From: an uncultured Clostridia bacterium
GTDB taxonomy: Bacteria > Bacillota > Clostridia > Oscillospirales > Acutalibacteraceae
Direction: 5' to 3'
Length of the DNA stretch: 13,188 nucleotides
Assembly: GCA_937888485.1 (NCBI GenBank)
Contig: CALAQQ010000121.1
Location: 1-13,188 of the forward strand
Positions 7,278 to 13,188 of the stretch are shown here, piece after piece. The notes under the pieces are model-generated. The model did no database searches and had not been told where the DNA came from. It was given only the letters and a program-made list of their open reading frames with translations. Each line of letters opens with the position of its first letter. Positions within the stretch are counted from its first letter, which is position 1. The position numbers and the translations under genes were made by a program.

Positions 7278-8129
7278 ATGAAAATTATTCTTATGCCAAA
7301 TTTAACGCGAAAAGAAGCGTTTAACGTTACCGTCGGAATATGCGAAAGTCTTAAAAATCTCGGCGCGGAATACTGCTTTTCTTTGGAATATAAAGATGAA
7401 TTTGAATTTACGGGAGCAGATTTTCTTCCCGTTGACAAAGCGATTTCGTGGTGCGATGCGGTGATTGCAGTAGGCGGCGACGGCTCAATTATCCATGCCG
7501 CAAAGCTTGCCGTAACCGAGAAGAAACCCATTCTCGGAATAAATGCAGGCAGGCTTGCGTTTATGGCAGGTCTTGAGGATAACGAACTTAATCTGCTTTC
7601 GAGACTCATTGACGGCGATTACACTCTTGATAAACGGCTTCTGCTCAAAACAAAGATTATTGATGCAGACGGCAATGTGACGGACAGAGGATATTGCGTC
7701 AACGATTGCCTTGTGACTAACGAAGAAAAACAAAGAATGACGGCAATTGATGTTGCACTCGACGGTAAGAAATTCAACAGCTATCTTTGTGACGGCGTTC
7801 TTGTTTCAACTCCGACAGGCTCGACGGCATATTCGCTTTCGGCAGGCGGTCCGATTGTTGACCCCGAACTTGAAAGCATATTGCTGACACCTCTCTGCCC
7901 TCATTCGCTTGTTGACCGCTCGCTGATTTTCAGACCCGATGCGGTTATAACGGTAACCTCTGCCGAGAATTTGCCGCTTTGTATTTCCAACGACGGTGCT
8001 GAGCCGGTCGTTATTGCACCCGGATGCTGTGCTGAAATTTCAAGAGCAGGTTTAACGGCGGATTTTATCAGAATTAAGTCGGATAATTTTATCGACATCT
8101 TATATAAAAAATTAGCTCAAAGACGATAA
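7278..8129 (+). CDS. nadK: NAD kinase
   Basis: NadK phosphorylates NAD to NADP in the cytoplasm and so sets the NADP(H) pool used by biosynthesis. The 283-residue product has the signature VGGDGSIIHAAK (65-76), GINAGRLAFMA (87-97), the substrate-side ND pair (142-143, where many relatives have NE), CDGVLVSTPTGSTAYSLSAGGP (171-192, the DG plus TGSTAY core), and PLCPHSL (205-211). Length is normal. AAGGGGATAA just ahead gives a strong ribosome binding site, and the gap from tlyA is only 12 bases. NADPH is consumed downstream in the MEP pathway, but co-location with dxs is more likely operon history than specific regulation. Confidence 0.95.
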   Translation: MKIILMPNLTRKEAFNVTVGICESLKNLGAEYCFSLEYKDEFEFTGADFLPVDKAISWCDAVIAVGGDGSIIHAAKLAVTEKKPILGINAGRLAFMAGLEDNELNLLSRLIDGDYTLDKRLLLKTKIIDADGNVTDRGYCVNDCLVTNEEKQRMTAIDVALDGKKFNSYLCDGVLVSTPTGSTAYSLSAGGPIVDPELESILLTPLCPHSLVDRSLIFRPDAVITVTSAENLPLCISNDGAEPVVIAPGCCAEISRAGLTADFIRIKSDNFIDILYKKLAQRR

Positions 8130-8143
8130 GCAACTTTGTAGCG

Positions 8144-8149
8144 AAAGGA
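8144..8149 (+). promoter_or_regulatory. Ribosome binding site deciding the argR start
   Basis: AAAGGA runs directly into the ATG at 8149, leaving no spacer for that codon. It sits 8 bases before the in-frame GTG at 8158, the normal distance, so the GTG is the more likely start. Confidence 0.6.
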
Positions 8150-8157
8150 TGAAAAAC

Positions 8158-8607
8158 GTGAAAAAGAAAAGACACGAAGCGATAGTCAGATTAATCGAAG
8201 AAAACTGCCTTTCCACTCAGACTGACCTTCTTGAAATGCTTCGCAAAGAGGGGTTTGATACAACTCAGGCAACAATTTCAAGAGATATCAAGGACTTGCG
8301 CCTTATAAAGAAGGTTGACGAAATGGGAAGAAGCCGTTATGCGGTTGACAGCGGTGAATCGGGTGAGCTTCTCGGAAAATACAGAAGTATTTTCAGCCAT
8401 TCCGTAATATCGGCCGATTATGCGGGAAATACACTCGTCATCAAATGCTACACAGGTATGGCTCAGGCTGCCTGCGCAGCTCTTGACTCCATGCATTGGG
8501 ACGGTCTCGTAGGTACTCTTGCAGGTGATGATACTATTTTTGCACTTTGCAGAACACCTGAACTTGCCTGTAACATGAAGGATGCAATTGCGGATTTGCT
8601 CAGCTGA
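8158..8607 (+). CDS. argR: Arginine repressor ArgR/AhrC
   Basis: ArgR is a hexameric, arginine-sensing regulator that represses arginine biosynthesis and, in bacilli, activates catabolism. From the GTG at 8158 the product is 149 residues, a standard length. The N-terminal winged helix-turn-helix carries TTQATISRDIKDLRLIK (35-51, with the DNA-contacting Ser-Arg at 41-42). The C-terminal oligomerisation and arginine-binding domain has VGTLAGDDTIFAL (118-130), whose GDDT contributes the arginine-binding aspartates. A start at the ATG 8149 would add three residues but leaves no spacer from the ribosome binding site. The argR-recN pairing is widely conserved in Firmicutes with no known functional link. 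I saw no clear ARG box in the short gap before it, so autoregulation is not supported here. Confidence 0.93.
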   Translation: MKKKRHEAIVRLIEENCLSTQTDLLEMLRKEGFDTTQATISRDIKDLRLIKKVDEMGRSRYAVDSGESGELLGKYRSIFSHSVISADYAGNTLVIKCYTGMAQAACAALDSMHWDGLVGTLAGDDTIFALCRTPELACNMKDAIADLLS

Positions 8608-8632
8608 TTATTGAAGGGAACAGAAATAACTT

Positions 8633-10297
8633 ATGTTAGTCGGTTTAAAAATCGAAAATATAGCCGTGATTGAAAGTGCGGAGATTGATTTTGACTCGGG
8701 ACTCAATGTCATGACGGGTGAAACAGGTGCGGGTAAATCCATCGTTATTGATTCAATTAACGCAGTTCTCGGTGAAAGAACATCAAGGGAGCTTATCCGT
8801 TCGGGTGCCGAAAGTGCAAAGGTTTTTGCATCTTTTTCTGATATAAACTCTGAAACCGAAAGTATTCTTGATGAAATGGGAATTGAAAAAATGCCTGATA
8901 AAACGCTTGTTTTAAGCCGTTCTCTTTCTCTTTCGGGCAAAAATTCCTGCAGAATAAACGGCACTCCCGTGACGGTTTCCGCACTTAAAGAAATCGGTTC
9001 GGGTTTAATAAATATTCACGGTCAGCATGACAGCCAGGCTCTTTTATCGCCTGATAAGCATTGCGGATTTATTGACCTTCTCGCAGAAAATCATGAGTTG
9101 AGAGGGGAGTATAAACACGTATTCACAGAGCTTGTTTCCGTAAAAAAAGAACTTGACTCGCTCTACGATACAAGGGATGAAAAGGCGGCAAGGCTCGATT
9201 ATCTCAATTTTCAGATACAGGAAATTACCGACGCCGATATCCGCATAGGTGAACGTGAGGAGCTTTCAAAAGAAAAAGAGCTTCTGCAAAACAGCGGAAG
9301 GGTTATCAAATCGCTTGAAAAGGCTTATGCCGCACTCAGTGATGATAACGGTCTTTTGACAGGTGCGGAGGATTGCGCACACGAGCTTGATACGGCATCG
9401 AAATTCTTTGACGGTGCAAAGGATGCCGCAAAAAATATGCGTGCGGTAACATATGAGCTTTCCGATGTTTCCGCACAGGTTAGGGAACTTGTAAACAGTT
9501 TTGATTTCAGCCCCGAAAGGCTTACGGAAATCAACGAAAGGCTTGATTTTCTTTACAGAATATCCATGAAATACGGTGCAAACGAAAGTGATATTCTCGA
9601 TTGCCTTGAAAAAGCGGTTGAAGAAAGAAATGCAATTGAGGTTTCAGACGAAAGAATATCGGAGCTTGAGGAAAAGCTTTATGCTCTTTCCGATGAAATA
9701 AAAATTCTTTCTGCAAGACTTACCGACAGCCGTATGACAGCGGCGAGAGAATTTGAAAAGCAGGTCAAAGCCGAGCTTGAATTTCTTGATATGCCTAAGG
9801 TCACCTTTGTTGTTGACAGGAAGGCGACTGCACTGACTTCAAAGGGTGCGGATGCCATTGAGTTTTTAATCAGCGCAAACCCCGGTCAGAAACCAAAGGC
9901 GATTGCAAAAATCGCTTCCGGCGGCGAACTTTCAAGAATAATGCTTGCAATAAAGAATGTTCTTTCCGATAAGGATAATATCTCAACCCTTATTTTTGAT
10001 GAAATAGATACAGGTGTCAGCGGCTCTGCGGCGGAGAAAATCGCCCTCAAGCTTTATGAGGTTTCAAAGGGCAGGCAGGTTATCTGCGTAACCCATCTTG
10101 CGAGAATAGCCGCGCAGGCTGATAAGCATATGAAAATCAGCAAGACCGCTTACGAAGAAAAAACATACACAAAGATAGATACTCTTGATTATGAAGGCAG
10201 AGCAGCAGAAATAGCAAGGATAACCGCAGGCGGAAATCTTACTGCTCTGCAGATAGAAACGGCAAAGGAAATGCTTGATAATGCAAAGGTGAACTGA
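8633..10297 (+). CDS. recN: DNA repair ATPase RecN
   Basis: RecN is an SMC-like ATPase that gathers at double-strand breaks and assists recombinational repair. The 554-residue product is full length. It shows the N-terminal Walker A GETGAGKS (29-36) within GLNVMTGETGAGKSIVIDS, then the RecN-typical INIHGQHDSQALL (126-138). A charged helical middle (about 150-390) forms the short coiled coil. The C-terminal signature is SGGELSR (429-435), with Walker B TLIFDEIDTG (452-461) and the histidine switch THLARIAAQAD (487-497). The ribosome binding site GAAGGG lies some 14 bases before the ATG, longer than average, but the family N-terminus (L.IENIAVIE) begins exactly here. The stop is one base from the next start. 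Confidence 0.96.
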   Translation: MLVGLKIENIAVIESAEIDFDSGLNVMTGETGAGKSIVIDSINAVLGERTSRELIRSGAESAKVFASFSDINSETESILDEMGIEKMPDKTLVLSRSLSLSGKNSCRINGTPVTVSALKEIGSGLINIHGQHDSQALLSPDKHCGFIDLLAENHELRGEYKHVFTELVSVKKELDSLYDTRDEKAARLDYLNFQIQEITDADIRIGEREELSKEKELLQNSGRVIKSLEKAYAALSDDNGLLTGAEDCAHELDTASKFFDGAKDAAKNMRAVTYELSDVSAQVRELVNSFDFSPERLTEINERLDFLYRISMKYGANESDILDCLEKAVEERNAIEVSDERISELEEKLYALSDEIKILSARLTDSRMTAAREFEKQVKAELEFLDMPKVTFVVDRKATALTSKGADAIEFLISANPGQKPKAIAKIASGGELSRIMLAIKNVLSDKDNISTLIFDEIDTGVSGSAAEKIALKLYEVSKGRQVICVTHLARIAAQADKHMKISKTAYEEKTYTKIDTLDYEGRAAEIARITAGGNLTALQIETAKEMLDNAKVN

Positions 10298-10298
10298 T

Positions 10299-11072
10299 AT
10301 GAAATTCGGAATATGTGTCGGAACAGATATTGAAAAAATGAAATATATGAAGGCTGTCGGATATGATTACTCCGAGGGTCACTGTCAGGAAATTGCAAGA
10401 AAAGACAAGGCTTATCTTGATGAAATGAAAAAAACCGGTTTACCCGTTGTTGCGGCTAACTGTTTTATCGGTATGCGTGTTGTCGGTGAAGAAAAAAACT
10501 ATGAAGAGATTGATGCGTATCTTGCAAAGCTTTTTGAAAACGCTACTTATCTCGGAATAAAATATCTTATTTTCGGTTCGTCTGCCGCAAGAAGAATTCC
10601 CGACGGAATGAGCCTTGAAGACGGCAGAGCTGAAATAATTGATTTCCTTAAGAACCGTGTTCTTCCTTTTGCTGAAAAATATAATATAATCATTGCAATT
10701 GAACCTCTTCGCCCCGAAGAATGCAATGCAATTAATACCGTTGCAGACGGCGTTGAGGTTGCAAAGGCAGTTGATTCTCCTTTAATAAAAGTTCTTGCCG
10801 ATGTTGCACATATGTATGTGCAGAATGAAAGCATGGAGAGTCTGCTTGATTATAAAGGCTGGATTGTCCATGCACACACATCAAATCCCGCACCCGACCC
10901 TTCACTCGGTCGCAAGAGGATTTATCCCGTTGCAAACGATAAATTCAGTCAGTCGAGTTTTATTAATTCATTGAAAGAAATCGGAGTCGAATACTGCTCG
11001 ATTGAAGCGGAAATTCAGAATTTCGAAGAAGATGCAAAGAATGCATATGAAGTCCTTAAGGAGTTGAAATAA
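10299..11072 (+). CDS. Sugar-phosphate isomerase/epimerase-like TIM barrel
   Basis: The 257-residue product belongs to the xylose-isomerase-like TIM barrel superfamily (AP endonuclease 2 fold), which includes D-tagatose 3-epimerase, hydroxypyruvate isomerase and inosose dehydratase. Probable metal ligands at the strand ends are E135 (AIEPL), D168 (LADVAHM), H193 (HAHTS) and E236 (SIEAE); the arginine-rich RKRIYP (205-210) could bind substrate phosphate or hydroxyls. The first strand MKFGICVG is typical. There is no signal peptide, so it should act in the cytoplasm. AAAGGTGA gives a good ribosome binding site overlapping the recN end. It is coupled to the SGNH esterase gene after it, which suggests a role in handling a carbohydrate released from plant polysaccharide; the substrate cannot be named from sequence. 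Confidence 0.8.
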   Translation: MKFGICVGTDIEKMKYMKAVGYDYSEGHCQEIARKDKAYLDEMKKTGLPVVAANCFIGMRVVGEEKNYEEIDAYLAKLFENATYLGIKYLIFGSSAARRIPDGMSLEDGRAEIIDFLKNRVLPFAEKYNIIIAIEPLRPEECNAINTVADGVEVAKAVDSPLIKVLADVAHMYVQNESMESLLDYKGWIVHAHTSNPAPDPSLGRKRIYPVANDKFSQSSFINSLKEIGVEYCSIEAEIQNFEEDAKNAYEVLKELK

Positions 11073-11073
11073 T

Positions 11074-11808
11074 ATGAAGCTTAACAAAAATGATGTGGTT
11101 CTTTTTTCAGGTGACTCAATAACCGACGGTGACCGCGGAAAGAGCATGGATTGCAACCATATCATGGGCCACGGATATCAGTATATTGTTGCTTCGAAGC
11201 TTGCTCTCGATAATGCTGAAAACATGCCGAAATTCATCAACAAGGGTTATTCGGGTGAAGTTGCAGAGGGACTTCTTGAAAAATGGCAGGAGGATGTTAT
11301 TGATAACAAGCCCACAATTCTCAGTATACTCGTGGGAGTCAATGACGGCGGATACGGATATTTTGATGAAATAACTCCCGATGAAGCGGCAAACCGTCAT
11401 GAAACAAATCTCCGCGCAATACTTGAAAAAACAAGAAATGAACTCGGCGATATAAAGATTATTGTTTGCGAGCCTTTTTATTTCCCTCTTGACAAGTCGG
11501 ATTATTCCTATAAGAATTCGCCTCATCCAGACGGAGTTGAAGGTCCTTTTAAAAGACCCGACAGCAATGACCCCGAGGATTCTGTTGCGTACCGTGAGGC
11601 AGCAAATATAAGAATCAGAGCGGCAACCAAAAAGGTTGCGGAAGAATTTGACTGCATCTTTGTTCCGCTTTATGATAAGATTAAGGAAAACGCTGAAAGA
11701 TCGAGAATCGAATATTTTGTATGGGACGGCACGCATCCGAGTATTGCAGGACATATGATTATTGCCGAAGAATGGCTTAAAGCGGTTGAAGGTCTTGACA
11801 AAACATAA
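11074..11808 (+). CDS. SGNH/GDSL-family hydrolase, probable carbohydrate esterase
   Basis: The 244-residue product is an SGNH hydrolase. Block I is FSGDSITDG with nucleophile S15; block II is INKGYSGE (55-62) with the oxyanion glycine; block III is ILVGVND (85-91) with N90; block V is WDGTHPSIAG with D218 and H221. The whole catalytic set is therefore present. The pattern GHGYQYIVASKL...INKGYSG...KP.ILSILVGVND resembles bacterial acetyl esterases acting on xylan or pectin fragments, so deacetylation of oligosaccharides is the best guess. No signal peptide or membrane segment is seen, which points to imported oligosaccharides as substrate. AAGGAG at 11057-11062 precedes the start, and the gap from the isomerase-like gene is a single base. 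The 3' end carries the likely -35 box of tyrS. Confidence 0.82.
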   Translation: MKLNKNDVVLFSGDSITDGDRGKSMDCNHIMGHGYQYIVASKLALDNAENMPKFINKGYSGEVAEGLLEKWQEDVIDNKPTILSILVGVNDGGYGYFDEITPDEAANRHETNLRAILEKTRNELGDIKIIVCEPFYFPLDKSDYSYKNSPHPDGVEGPFKRPDSNDPEDSVAYREAANIRIRAATKKVAEEFDCIFVPLYDKIKENAERSRIEYFVWDGTHPSIAGHMIIAEEWLKAVEGLDKT

Positions 11809-11824
11809 TCTAATAATGTATATT
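11795..11824 (+). promoter_or_regulatory. Probable sigma-A promoter of tyrS
   Basis: A perfect -35 box TTGACA (11795-11800) lies inside the last codons of the esterase gene. After an 18-base spacer comes TATATT (11819-11824), preceded directly by TG. Transcription would begin near 11831, giving a leader of about 30 bases before the tyrS start. The match is good by eye but not tested, and the TTGACA also encodes Leu-Asp-Lys codons of the esterase. Confidence 0.5.
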
Positions 11825-11862
11825 TTTTAATATTGTAAATAAACCGAAAGGATGTTATAAAA

Positions 11863-13086
11863 ATGCAGATTTATGAAGAACTTGTTGCAAGAGGACTTAT
11901 TGCACAGGTAACAGATGAAAAAGAAATAAGAGAGCTTATCAATAACGGCAAGGCTGTTTTCTATATCGGTTTTGATCCTACAGCTGACAGCCTCCATGTC
12001 GGTCACTTCATGGCTCTTTGCCTTATGAAGCGTCTTCAGATGGCAGGCAACAAGCCCATCGCACTTCTCGGCGGCGGCACAGGTATGATTGGTGACCCGT
12101 CAGGCAGAAGTGACCTTCGCCAGGTTCTCACCAAGGAAACAATTCAGCATAATGTTGACTGCTTCAAAAAGCAGATGAGCCGTTTCATTGATTTCAGCGA
12201 AGGCAAGGCAATGCTTATCAATAATGCCGACTGGCTTCTTGACCTCAACTATGTTGATGTTCTCCGTGAAGTCGGTGCTTGCTTCTCTGTTAACAATATG
12301 CTCCGTGCAGAATGCTATAAGCAGAGAATGGAAAAGGGTCTTTCATTCCTTGAATTCAACTACATGATTATGCAGAGCTATGACTTCTATCATCTCTATA
12401 AAGAATACGGCTGCAATATGCAGTTCGGCGGCGATGACCAGTGGTCAAACATGCTTGGCGGTACAGAACTTATCCGCAAAAAGCTTGGCAAGGATGCTTA
12501 TGCTATGACCATCACTCTTCTTCTCAATTCTGAAGGCAAGAAGATGGGTAAAACAGCATCCGGTGCAGTATGGCTTGACCCCGAAAAGACATCTCCCTAT
12601 GACTTCTATCAGTACTGGAGAAATGTTGGTGACGCTGACGTTATGAAGTGCATCCGTATGCTCACATTCCTTCCTCTTGAACAGATTGAGGAAATGAGCA
12701 AGTGGGAAGGCAGCCAGCTCAACGAAGCAAAAGATATCCTCGCATATGAGCTTACGGGTCTTGTTCACGGTCAGGAGGAAGCAGAAAAAGCAAGAGAAGC
12801 TTCAAGAGCTCTCTTCGGCGGCGGAAGCGACACAACAAATATGCCCACAACCGAGCTTTCAGACGAGGACTTCGTTGACGGCAGCATTGACATTCTCACT
12901 CTCCTTGTAAAGACTGAGCTTACAGCTTCAAAGTCAGAGGCAAGACGTGCCGTTGATCAGGGCGGTGTAAGTGTAAACAATGAAAAGGTAAAGGATATCA
13001 AGACTTCTTTCACTAAGGAAGATATCGGCGAAGAGCTTATCCTCAAGCGTGGCAAGAAGAAGTTTATGAAGATTATCTGCAAGTAA
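11863..13086 (+). CDS. tyrS: Tyrosine--tRNA ligase
   Basis: TyrS charges tRNA-Tyr with tyrosine. The 407-residue class I synthetase has FYIGFDPTADSLHVGH (33-48) with the HIGH-type motif HVGH at 45-48. It then shows GGGTGMIGDPSGRSD (70-84), QSYDFYHLY in the tyrosine pocket (171-179), GGDDQWSN (189-196), and the KMSKS-type motif KMGKT (227-231) leading into GAVWLDP, which is typical of the TyrS rather than the TyrZ branch. The C-terminal 60 or so residues form an S4 domain (KSEARRAVDQGGVSVNN) that grips the tRNA arm. GAAAGGAT gives a strong ribosome binding site. Codon choice (many AAG, CTC, CTT and TTC) looks more biased than in neighbouring genes, fitting high expression. It appears to have its own promoter and ends the transcription unit at a strong terminator. 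Confidence 0.97.
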   Translation: MQIYEELVARGLIAQVTDEKEIRELINNGKAVFYIGFDPTADSLHVGHFMALCLMKRLQMAGNKPIALLGGGTGMIGDPSGRSDLRQVLTKETIQHNVDCFKKQMSRFIDFSEGKAMLINNADWLLDLNYVDVLREVGACFSVNNMLRAECYKQRMEKGLSFLEFNYMIMQSYDFYHLYKEYGCNMQFGGDDQWSNMLGGTELIRKKLGKDAYAMTITLLLNSEGKKMGKTASGAVWLDPEKTSPYDFYQYWRNVGDADVMKCIRMLTFLPLEQIEEMSKWEGSQLNEAKDILAYELTGLVHGQEEAEKAREASRALFGGGSDTTNMPTTELSDEDFVDGSIDILTLLVKTELTASKSEARRAVDQGGVSVNNEKVKDIKTSFTKEDIGEELILKRGKKKFMKIICK

Positions 13087-13094
13087 AAATCATC

Positions 13095-13133
13095 ATAACC
13101 GTGTACGGAAAATGCGTACACGGTTATTTTTTT
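13095..13133 (+). terminator. Strong intrinsic terminator after tyrS
   Basis: A perfect 13-base-pair stem, ATAACCGTGTACG (13095-13107) pairing with CGTACACGGTTAT (13115-13127), encloses the 7-base loop GAAAATG and is followed by a run of seven T (13127-13133). It starts 8 bases after the tyrS stop and closes the tyrS transcript, and any read-through from the operon. The A residues at 13086-13090 are too few to make it a clear two-way terminator. Confidence 0.95.
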
Positions 13134-13188
13134 GCTCAGCAACCGTTGGTTGCGGTTTTGCAAAGCATTCTTTCTTGAACAGCTACCG

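Noticed and set aside
6977..7609. Long minus-strand open frame of about 210 codons across tlyA and nadK
   Set aside because: It is antisense to two clearly recognised genes, spans their junction, and its Ser/Pro-rich translation matches no family I know; typical shadow of codon bias.
11116..11754. Minus-strand open frame of about 212 codons opposite the SGNH esterase
   Set aside because: It lies entirely antisense to a gene with all four catalytic blocks, and its own translation has no recognisable domain or plausible start context.
11809..11862. T-box riboswitch ahead of tyrS
   Set aside because: The gap is only 54 bases, with no stem I structure, T-box sequence or attenuator hairpin seen.
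13134..13188. Coding region on the minus strand at the right edge
   Set aside because: Frames there run through the tyrS terminator or contain stops; nothing resembles a known protein and the stretch is too short to judge.
1..13188. CRISPR array, IS element, toxin-antitoxin pair, defence system, tRNA or rRNA gene
   Set aside because: Reading both strands showed no regularly spaced repeats, transposase motifs, terminal repeats, small coupled toxin-antitoxin genes or RNA gene signatures.

Overview
The window is one side of a Clostridia-type chromosome. It resembles an uncultured gut Oscillospirales/Ruminococcaceae-like Firmicute; I infer this from gene order and protein style, not from a database search. 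From about 971 to the right end, everything is on the + strand and tightly packed. Genes overlap by 1-8 bases or sit within about 30 bases of each other, and nearly all have purine-rich ribosome binding sites.

Layout. (1) 1-885, minus strand: an AT-rich, 5'-truncated family GH43 endo-1,5-alpha-L-arabinanase gene. (2) About 857-970: a short AT-rich stretch that reads like a fragment of another minus-strand protein. The intact sequence I would expect beside nusB (Asp23/AmaP-like genes) is absent. (3) 986-10297: the housekeeping operon nusB - Kae1/TsaD-like paralogue - xseA - xseB - ispA - dxs - tlyA - nadK - argR - recN, close to the B. subtilis/Clostridia order (nusB-folD-xseA-xseB-ispA-dxs-tlyA-ahrC-recN). 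(4) 10299-11808: two coupled accessory genes, a sugar-phosphate isomerase/epimerase-like TIM barrel and an SGNH/GDSL esterase. They sit where spoIVB-spo0A often follows recN. (5) 11863-13086: tyrS, with its own likely promoter and a very strong intrinsic terminator at 13095-13133.

The operon combines RNA and DNA upkeep (NusB antitermination, exonuclease VII XseA/XseB, RecN repair, TlyA rRNA methylation), isoprenoid precursor synthesis (Dxs makes DXP, IspA makes farnesyl diphosphate), NADP supply (NadK) and arginine control (ArgR). No phage defence, CRISPR, IS element, tRNA or rRNA gene is visible.

The most notable points are the abrupt, probably chimeric or recombinant left junction, the uncharacterised Kae1-family paralogue in the folD position, the carbohydrate gene pair behind recN, and a tyrS leader too short for a T-box. 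I do not see a convincing new multi-gene system.
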